Below, piece by piece: positions 58,714 to 64,000 of a stretch of 64,000 bases of DNA; within the stretch, counting starts at the first letter, position 1; every line of letters begins with the position of its first letter. The DNA comes from VRUE01 sp046733275 (GTDB lineage: Bacteria; Actinomycetota; Thermoleophilia; Solirubrobacterales; 70-9), in contig JBKPOW010000052.1 in the NCBI GenBank assembly GCA_046733275.1, positions 1-64,000 on the forward strand, read 5' to 3'. The notes beneath the pieces are model-generated. The model was given only the letters and a program-made list of their open reading frames with translations, did not search any database and was not told where the DNA came from. A program made the position numbers and the translations under genes.

Positions 58714-59737
58714 TCGGAGCTCGCAACCGCTGGCGACCGGTTCCGCCGCGCGGGTCGTGGTCGCCGGGGCCTCGGGCTTCACCGGCGCCCTTGCCGCGCA
58801 GATCGTCTGGCGCCACCCGCGCATGGAGCTGGTCGCGGTTACCTCGCGCAGCGACGCCGGCACGCGGCTCGACCGGCTCTACCCGCGCTACCGGGTCCCG
58901 CTCGAGCTGACTGAGCTCGACCTTGATGCGTTGGAGGACGTCGACGCGGCGATCGTCGCCTACCCGCACGGCGCCTCGGCGCCGACCGTCGCCGCGCTGC
59001 GCGAGCGCGGCATCGTCGTCGCCGACCTCTCGGCCGACTTCCGCCTGCGCAACCGGGACACCTACGAGCGCTGGTACGGCGAGCACGGCGCTTCCGACCT
59101 CTTCGGCGGCGCCGTCTACGGCCTCACCGAGATGTACCGGGACGAGCTGCGCGAGGCGAAGCTGGTCGCCGTGCCCGGCTGCTACCCGACCGCGAGCGTG
59201 CTGGCGCTGGCGCCACTGGCCGAGCGTGGCCTGCTGGCCGACGTCGTGATCGACGCCAAGCAGGGCGTCTCCGGCGCCGGGCGCGGCGGCGGCGACGCGA
59301 TGCACTACGCCAACATGGACGAGAACGCCTTCCCCTACAAGACCGAGGGCCACCGCCACCGGCCCGAGATCGAACAGGAGCTGGCGGCACTCGGCGGCGA
59401 GACGCCGGTCACCTTCGTCCCGCACCTGCTGCCGCTCGACCAGGGCGAGCTGACCAGCTGCTACGCCCAGCTGAGCGAGCCGATCTCCAAACAGGAGGTG
59501 CAGGCGCTCTACGCCGAGCGCTACGCCGGCGAGCCCTTCGTCCACGCGGTCGAGCGGCCGCCCGGCCTACGTGACGTGCGCGATACGAACGATTGCCACG
59601 TCTACGTCACGGTCGAGGAGCGCGGCCGGGTCCTGGCCTTCTCCGCCCTCGACAACCTCTGGAAGGGGGCGTCGGGGCAGGCCGTGCAGTGCCTCAACCT
59701 GATGCTGAGCTTCGACGAGACGGAGGGACTGCTGTGA
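58706..59737 (+). CDS. argC: N-acetyl-gamma-glutamyl-phosphate reductase
   Basis: 343 residues from GTG 58706, inside the end of pheT. NADP-binding VVVAGASGFTGALAAQIVWR, the catalytic Cys in VAVPGCYPTASVLALAP, and VSGAGRGGGDAMHYANMDEN are typical. It carries out the third step of arginine synthesis. The overlap with pheT means the arg genes may be read from the pheST promoter; an ARG-box operator was not found. The stop overlaps argJ by 4 bp. Confidence 0.94.
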   Translation: MADRSSQPLATGSAARVVVAGASGFTGALAAQIVWRHPRMELVAVTSRSDAGTRLDRLYPRYRVPLELTELDLDALEDVDAAIVAYPHGASAPTVAALRERGIVVADLSADFRLRNRDTYERWYGEHGASDLFGGAVYGLTEMYRDELREAKLVAVPGCYPTASVLALAPLAERGLLADVVIDAKQGVSGAGRGGGDAMHYANMDENAFPYKTEGHRHRPEIEQELAALGGETPVTFVPHLLPLDQGELTSCYAQLSEPISKQEVQALYAERYAGEPFVHAVERPPGLRDVRDTNDCHVYVTVEERGRVLAFSALDNLWKGASGQAVQCLNLMLSFDETEGLL

Positions 59738-60912
59738 CGTCCCCCGCGGACACCAGGGCCTTCTTCGGATCGCGCTGGGTCGAGCCGCCCGCCGGGGTCG
59801 AGGAACTCGATCCCGCGGCGCTCGCGCCCGGCTTCGAGGCCGGCGCGGTCGCCTGCGGGCTCAAGCCGAGTGGAAACACGGACGCCGCCGTGATCGTCGC
59901 ACGGTCGGCGCGCTGCGACTCCGCCCTGCTGATGACCCGGAATGCCGCCGCGGCGGCGCCCGTTCGGCTTTGTCGAGAGGTCTGCGACTTCAAGCGGATT
60001 CGCGCAGCCGCCGTGAAGGCGGGCAACGCCAACGCGGCGACCGGCGAGCAAGGAATGCGGGACGCTGTCGATATCCAGCAGGCGACTGCCGAGGAGCTGG
60101 GCCTTGACCCATCCGCCGTTGCGATCGCCGCCACCGGCAAGATCGGCGAGGCGTTGCCGATGGACAAGGTCCTAGACGGAATACGACGGGCATCGAACGT
60201 CGTGCGTGCCGACGGTGGGGAAGAGTTCGGGCGGGCAATCATGACCACGGATGCGTTCCCGAAGCAGTGCACCGTGCGCTGCGATGGAGTGACTCTCTCC
60301 GCGCAGGCAAAGGGCGCCGGGATGATCCAACCGGGCTTCGCGACCATGCTCTGCTTCGTCCAGACGGATGCGCTGATCGACGACGACCCCGAAACATTGT
60401 TACGCCCAGCGGCGGGCTCGTCCTTCGAGCGGATAACCGTCGATGGACAGATGAGCACCAACGACCTCGTGCTGTTGCAGGCAAGCGGCGAGTCAGGCCG
60501 GTCACTGCCGACTGGGCTCTTGGACGCGGTCCTGCTGCAGTTGGCACTGCTGATCGTCGCTGACGGCGAGGGGGCGACGCGGGTTGGGCGCATCCAGGTG
60601 ATGAACGCCACGACCGACGCAGAGGCTGAGGTGATCGCCAGGGCTATCGCCAACTCGCCTTTGGTCAAGACGGCCCTATTCGGCCGCGACCCCAACGGCT
60701 GGGGGCGCGTCGCGCAGGCCGCAGGGATGGCATTGGCCGGCGAGGAGTTGCCCGAGCTGGGACTTGATCACATAGATGTGAGCGAGTTCGCGAGCGACTC
60801 AGCGGAGGTGGAGCTCTCGCTTCGCCTGGACAGAGGTGAAGGAAGCGCCCACGTCTACTTCTCCGACCTGGGCTACGAGTACGTGCGGATCAACGCCGAG
60901 TACACCACCTGA
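59734..60912 (+). CDS. argJ: Bifunctional glutamate N-acetyltransferase / amino-acid acetyltransferase
   Basis: 392 residues from GTG 59734 (GTGA overlap). The self-cleavage site is in KGAGMIQPGFATMLCF, between Ala and the nucleophilic Thr. AAATGKIGEALPMDKV-like (IAATGKIGEALPMDKV) and the C-terminal VRINAEYTT complete the family pattern. It recycles the acetyl group from N-acetylornithine to glutamate, which makes a separate argE unnecessary and fits the absence of argE and argA here. Confidence 0.94.
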   Translation: MTSPADTRAFFGSRWVEPPAGVEELDPAALAPGFEAGAVACGLKPSGNTDAAVIVARSARCDSALLMTRNAAAAAPVRLCREVCDFKRIRAAAVKAGNANAATGEQGMRDAVDIQQATAEELGLDPSAVAIAATGKIGEALPMDKVLDGIRRASNVVRADGGEEFGRAIMTTDAFPKQCTVRCDGVTLSAQAKGAGMIQPGFATMLCFVQTDALIDDDPETLLRPAAGSSFERITVDGQMSTNDLVLLQASGESGRSLPTGLLDAVLLQLALLIVADGEGATRVGRIQVMNATTDAEAEVIARAIANSPLVKTALFGRDPNGWGRVAQAAGMALAGEELPELGLDHIDVSEFASDSAEVELSLRLDRGEGSAHVYFSDLGYEYVRINAEYTT

Positions 60913-60921
60913 GTCGAGCGG

Positions 60922-61758
60922 ATGAGCAACGTCGAGACCCTGCTGGAGGCGCTGCCGTACATCACCGAGTTCCACGGCCGCCGGGTGGTGATCAAGTACG
61001 GCGGCGCGGCGATGCGCGAGGCGCCGCTGCGCGAGGACTTCGCCACCGACGTCGTCCTGCTCAAGTACGTCGGGCTCGATCCGGTGATCGTCCACGGCGG
61101 CGGGCCCGAGATCTCGCAGTACATGGAGCGGCTCGGGATCGAGGTCAAGTTCCACGAGGGCCTGCGTGTCTCCGACGCGGAGACGGTCGAGGTGGCGAAA
61201 ATGGTCCTGCGCGGCAAGCTCAACTCGGAGATCGTCCGCCTGCTCAACCGGCACGGGCAGCCCGCGGTCGGCATCTCCGGCGAGGACGGCTCCCTCTTCG
61301 AGGTCGCGCCGGTCGCCAACACAGACCAGGTCGGCTTCGTCGGCACGGTCGAGCACGTCGACGTCGAGCTGATCAATCACATCGCCGACGACTACATCCC
61401 GGTGATCGCATCCTCCGCCACCGACCACGACGGGCAGCCCTACAACGTCAACGCCGACGAGGCCGCGGGCAAGGTGGCGGCGGGAATCGACGCCTACAAG
61501 GCGATCTTCCTCACCGACGTCGAGGGCTGGCTCGCCGACCCCGCCGACGAGGGCTCGCTGATCGGCAAAGCCACGTTGGCCGAGGTGGAGGCGGCGCTGC
61601 CCGAGATCGGGGGCGGGATGCGGCCGAAGCTGCAGGCCTGCGTCGACGCTCTCCGCGGCGGCGCCGAGGCTGCTCACATCATCGACGGGCGTGTGCCCCA
61701 TAGCCTCCTGCTCGAGCTTTTCACCGACGCCGGCATCGGCACGATGGTGACTCCGTGA
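60922..61758 (+). CDS. argB: Acetylglutamate kinase
   Basis: 278 residues from ATG 60922, 9 bp after argJ. Amino-acid-kinase motifs: VVIKYGGAAMRE, VIVHGGGPEISQYMERLG, KMVLRGKLNSEIVRLLNRHG, YNVNADEAAGKVAAGIDAYK and IGGGMRPKLQACVDAL. It phosphorylates N-acetylglutamate, the usual feedback-controlled step. Length is slightly short but complete. Confidence 0.95.
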   Translation: MSNVETLLEALPYITEFHGRRVVIKYGGAAMREAPLREDFATDVVLLKYVGLDPVIVHGGGPEISQYMERLGIEVKFHEGLRVSDAETVEVAKMVLRGKLNSEIVRLLNRHGQPAVGISGEDGSLFEVAPVANTDQVGFVGTVEHVDVELINHIADDYIPVIASSATDHDGQPYNVNADEAAGKVAAGIDAYKAIFLTDVEGWLADPADEGSLIGKATLAEVEAALPEIGGGMRPKLQACVDALRGGAEAAHIIDGRVPHSLLLELFTDAGIGTMVTP

Positions 61759-61774
61759 GGGCAGGGCGAAATTC

Positions 61775-62965
61775 ATGAATTTCTCAGAGCTCAAAGAACT
61801 AGAGAACCGGTACCTGATGCAGACCTACCGCCGCGCGCCGGTCGAGTTCGTCCGCGGCGAGGGAACGCTGCTCTGGGACGCCGAGGGCAAGGAGTACCTC
61901 GACTTCCTCGCCGGCATCTCGGTCTGCTCGGTCGGCCACTGCCACCCGGCCATGGTCGAGGCGGTGCGCGAGCAGGCCGGCCGCCTGATGCACGTCTCCA
62001 ACCTCTTCTACACCGAGCCGATGGTGCGGCTCGCCGAGCGGCTCTCCCGGTCGAGCCTGGGAGGGAGGGTCTTCCTCGCCAACTCCGGGACGGAGGCCAA
62101 CGAGTGCGCGATCAAGGTCGCCCGCAAGCACGCCCACCGGCGCGGGGTGAGCAGCCCCGAGATCGTCAGCTTCGAGCGCGACTTCCACGGCCGCACCTAC
62201 GGCGCCCTCTCGGCGACGCCGAAGCTGGCCGAGAACGAGGCACTGGGCCCGATGCTGCCCGGCTTCCGCGCGGTCCCCTTCGACGACGCCGGCGCCCTGC
62301 GCGAGGCTGTCCACGAGGAGACCGCGGCGCTGCTGATCGAGCCGATCCAGGGCGAGTCGGGCGTCTACCCGCTGAGCGAGGAGACGCTGCTCGCCGCGCG
62401 CGAGGCGTGCGACGAAGTCGGCGCGCTGCTGATCTTCGACGAGATCCAGACGGGCATGGGACGCACCGGCTCGCTCTGGGCCTACCAGCAGACGCCGGTC
62501 CGGCCCGACCTCTTGACTAGCGCCAAGGCGCTCGGCGGCGGCCTCCCGGTCGGCGCCTGCGTCGCCTCGGAGGGGCTGGGAGAGGTGCTCGAGCCCGGCG
62601 ACCACGCCTCGACCTTCGCCGGCGGGGCCGTCGTCTCCGCCGCCGCCCTCGCCGTGCTCGACCTGGTCGACGACGCCGCCCTCCTGCGGCGGGTGCGCGA
62701 GCTCGGGGCGGCCTTGCGCGAGCAGCTCCTCGCCGGCGAGGGGGTGGTCGAGGTGCGCGGCCGTGGCCTGATGCTGGGGGTGGGACTGGCCCAGGGCATC
62801 GACGCCGACGCGGTCGGCGCCGACCTGCTGAGGCGCGGCCTGATCGTCAACGTCCCAGAGCCGGGCACCCTCCGCCTGCTGCCGCCGTTGACGGTCGATT
62901 CGGCCCAGATCGAGCGCGCCATTGCGCTGATCGGGGAATCGCTCCTAAGCTACGCACCTGCATGA
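61775..62965 (+). CDS. argD: Acetylornithine aminotransferase
   Basis: 396 residues from ATG 61775, 16 bp after argB. Class III PLP aminotransferase: LANSGTEANECAIKVARKHA, FHGRTYGALSATPK, LIFDEIQTGMGRTGSLWAYQ and the PLP Lys in LTSAKALGGGLPVGAC. It converts N-acetylglutamate semialdehyde to N-acetylornithine. The stop overlaps the start of an unknown gene, not argF. Confidence 0.94.
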   Translation: MNFSELKELENRYLMQTYRRAPVEFVRGEGTLLWDAEGKEYLDFLAGISVCSVGHCHPAMVEAVREQAGRLMHVSNLFYTEPMVRLAERLSRSSLGGRVFLANSGTEANECAIKVARKHAHRRGVSSPEIVSFERDFHGRTYGALSATPKLAENEALGPMLPGFRAVPFDDAGALREAVHEETAALLIEPIQGESGVYPLSEETLLAAREACDEVGALLIFDEIQTGMGRTGSLWAYQQTPVRPDLLTSAKALGGGLPVGACVASEGLGEVLEPGDHASTFAGGAVVSAAALAVLDLVDDAALLRRVRELGAALREQLLAGEGVVEVRGRGLMLGVGLAQGIDADAVGADLLRRGLIVNVPEPGTLRLLPPLTVDSAQIERAIALIGESLLSYAPA

Positions 62966-63429
62966 GCGCAGAGAAGTCCCAGTCGGGAGGGCGACCGCCC
63001 TCGTCGGCCGCCGATGCGGCACAGCGCCTGGCGACGATCGTCGACGCGGCGGAGCGCGCCGCGGCGAGCGTGATCGACGACGCCGAGCGGCAGGCCCAGC
63101 AGCACCTGGAGGAAGCGCGCGAGCGCGCCGACCGGATGGTCGCCGAGCGCCTGCGCGAGCTGGCCGACGAGCTCGACCCGCCGGCCGCGGAGGAGCGCCG
63201 CGGCAACCACCTGAAGCCGGTCGCGGCGATCTCCGACGACGGCGAGGACGGCGAGGACGGCGAGCCGTTCGCCCCGCGTCGCTCCGGCTCGGCCGGCGCG
63301 CGCCTGCTGGCCACCCAGATGGCCGTCTCTGGCGCCGACCGCAGCGAGATCGAAGCGCGCCTGCGGCAAGGCTTCGACCTCGAGGACACCGGCGAGATCC
63401 TCGACGCGATCCTGGGTCCTGAGGACTGA
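62962..63429 (+). CDS. Coiled-coil hypothetical protein inside the arg operon
   Basis: 155 residues; ATG 62962 overlaps argD (ATGA). The N-terminal half is one long Ala/Glu/Arg-rich helix (LATIVDAAERAAASVIDDAE, QQHLEEARERADRMVAERLR) resembling DivIVA-type coiled coils. The middle is acidic (DGEDGEDGE), and the C-terminus has a short conserved-looking segment ATQMAVSGADRSEIEARLRQ. No membrane segment. Not recognised; its position suggests accidental co-transcription with arg genes. Confidence 0.65.
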   Translation: MSAEKSQSGGRPPSSAADAAQRLATIVDAAERAAASVIDDAERQAQQHLEEARERADRMVAERLRELADELDPPAAEERRGNHLKPVAAISDDGEDGEDGEPFAPRRSGSAGARLLATQMAVSGADRSEIEARLRQGFDLEDTGEILDAILGPED

Positions 63430-63434
63430 AGCGA

Positions 63435-63782
63435 GTGCACGACGACCCGACCCGGATCATGGGGCAGCCGGGCGATCCCGGCCAGCGCCCGCACGGCAAC
63501 ATGCGACTGCTGGTCGCCGGCCTGATCGCGGTGATCGTCGGCCTTGTCGTGGCGATCGCCGTGATCGCCTCCGACGACGACGGCGACACCACCACGGCAC
63601 CGGCGACGGTCACGACCGAACCGACCACCGGCGAGACGACGACGGAGCCGACGACGACCGAGACGACCACCACCGAGCCCACGACGACCGAGGAAGAAAC
63701 CACCGTCGAAACGACGACCGCGCCGCCGACCACCACTCCGGAAGCAGAAGAAAACACCAGCGGCGGCGTCCAGGCCGAATGA
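63435..63782 (+). CDS. Single-pass membrane protein with Thr-rich tail
   Basis: 115 residues from GTG 63435. About 22 cytoplasmic residues, one hydrophobic helix (MRLLVAGLIAVIVGLVVAIAVIA), then an external tail dominated by Thr, Glu and Pro (TTEPTTTETTTTEPTTTEEE). Such tails are common low-complexity, possibly glycosylated, extracellular linkers. It overlaps argG by 4 bp (ATGA). No functional domain can be seen. Confidence 0.6.
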   Translation: MHDDPTRIMGQPGDPGQRPHGNMRLLVAGLIAVIVGLVVAIAVIASDDDGDTTTAPATVTTEPTTGETTTEPTTTETTTTEPTTTEEETTVETTTAPPTTTPEAEENTSGGVQAE

Positions 63783-64000
63783 GCGAGCCGGCGCCCGAGC
63801 AGGTCCGCACGGCGGGCCACGAGGCCGATCCCGCGGAGGTGCGGCGCGTGCTGCTGCTCTACTCGGGCGGCCTCGACACCAGCGTGATGCTGAAGTGGAT
63901 CCAGGAACGCTACGAGGCCGAAGTCGTCTGCCTCACGGTCAACCTCGGTCAGCCGGGTGAGGATTACGCCGCGATCGAAGACAAGGCGAAGCGGATCGGC
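63779..64000 (+). CDS. argG: Argininosuccinate synthase, 3' end outside the window
   Basis: 74 residues are visible from ATG 63779. After a short extension, VRRVLLLYSGGLDTSVMLKW is the P-loop-like ATP pyrophosphatase motif, followed by YEAEVVCLTVNLGQPGEDYA, both diagnostic. It joins citrulline and aspartate in arginine synthesis. argF, which makes citrulline, is not between argD and argG as in many actinobacteria. Confidence 0.93.
   Translation, partial: MSEPAPEQVRTAGHEADPAEVRRVLLLYSGGLDTSVMLKWIQERYEAEVVCLTVNLGQPGEDYAAIEDKAKRIG

Noticed and set aside
1..64000. CRISPR array or cas genes
   Set aside because: No regularly spaced short repeats and no Cas motif were seen; the repeats found are tRNA-derived attachment copies and element ends.

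Overview
The window is 64 kb of very GC-rich DNA with frequent GTG/TTG starts and many 1-4 bp gene overlaps. Families present (an EF-G-like second elongation factor, mycobacterial-type P450s, PspC/LiaS-like two-component genes, Dyp peroxidase, large NHL/FN3-like secreted proteins) and the infC/rpmI/rplT, pheST, arg gene order point to a high-GC actinobacterium, most likely class Thermoleophilia (Solirubrobacterales or relatives). The lineage is inferred from recalled family distribution, not from a search.

The window has three parts. (1) Left core, 1-3380: the end of an EF-G-like GTPase gene, a small unknown gene, RNase HI, a VOC protein and tRNA-Gly(GCC). (2) An accessory region of about 37.6 kb, 3381 to about 41040, inserted at the 3' end of tRNA-Gly. 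The last 43 bp of that tRNA (anticodon loop to 3' end) recurs at 20558-20600 (perfect) and 24203-24245 (two paired changes), with eroded copies near 40840 and 41025. Similar 'left-end' DNA follows each copy, and similar 'right-end' DNA with a conserved hairpin precedes the two good copies. I read this as a tandem accretion of at least three related integrative elements: E1 3381-20600, E2 20601-24245, E3 24246-~40840. No integrase gene is visible in any of them.

Cargo. E1 carries decaying DNA-binding genes, a TetR-controlled operon (membrane protein, NAD(P)-dependent enzyme, methyltransferase, two P450s, two small proteins), a broken carotenoid oxygenase, a SnoaL-like protein facing a class III nucleotide cyclase across a large inverted repeat, and a PspC / histidine kinase / LuxR regulator envelope-stress set. 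E2 carries a second, smaller TetR-DUF6463-P450 module, an IS481 remnant, half of a tRNA-Ser and a broken hicB. E3 carries toxin-antitoxin genes (a complete vapBC-like pair and a split DUF433/DUF5615 pair), a DUF4145 protein, and a four-gene operon for very large secreted proteins behind a strong promoter with a palindromic operator; it ends in IS481 and IS110 remnants. Frameshifted genes are common in this region and none was seen in the flanks.

(3) Right core, ~41050-64000: a lipoprotein cupredoxin, a VOC protein, tRNA-Cys, a four-gene operon of three unrecognised proteins plus a Dyp-type peroxidase, tRNA-Val(GAC), a cupin, a polytopic membrane protein, thrS, infC, an oppositely oriented UDP-GlcNAc 2-epimerase that interrupts the usual infC-rpmI-rplT order, rpmI-rplT, an rRNA/tRNA methyltransferase, pheS-pheT, and an overlapping arginine operon argC-argJ-argB-argD-(two unknown genes)-argG, which runs off the right edge. 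The most promising undescribed items are the integrase-less tRNA-Gly accretion array and the peroxidase operon with its paralogous pair of unknown proteins.
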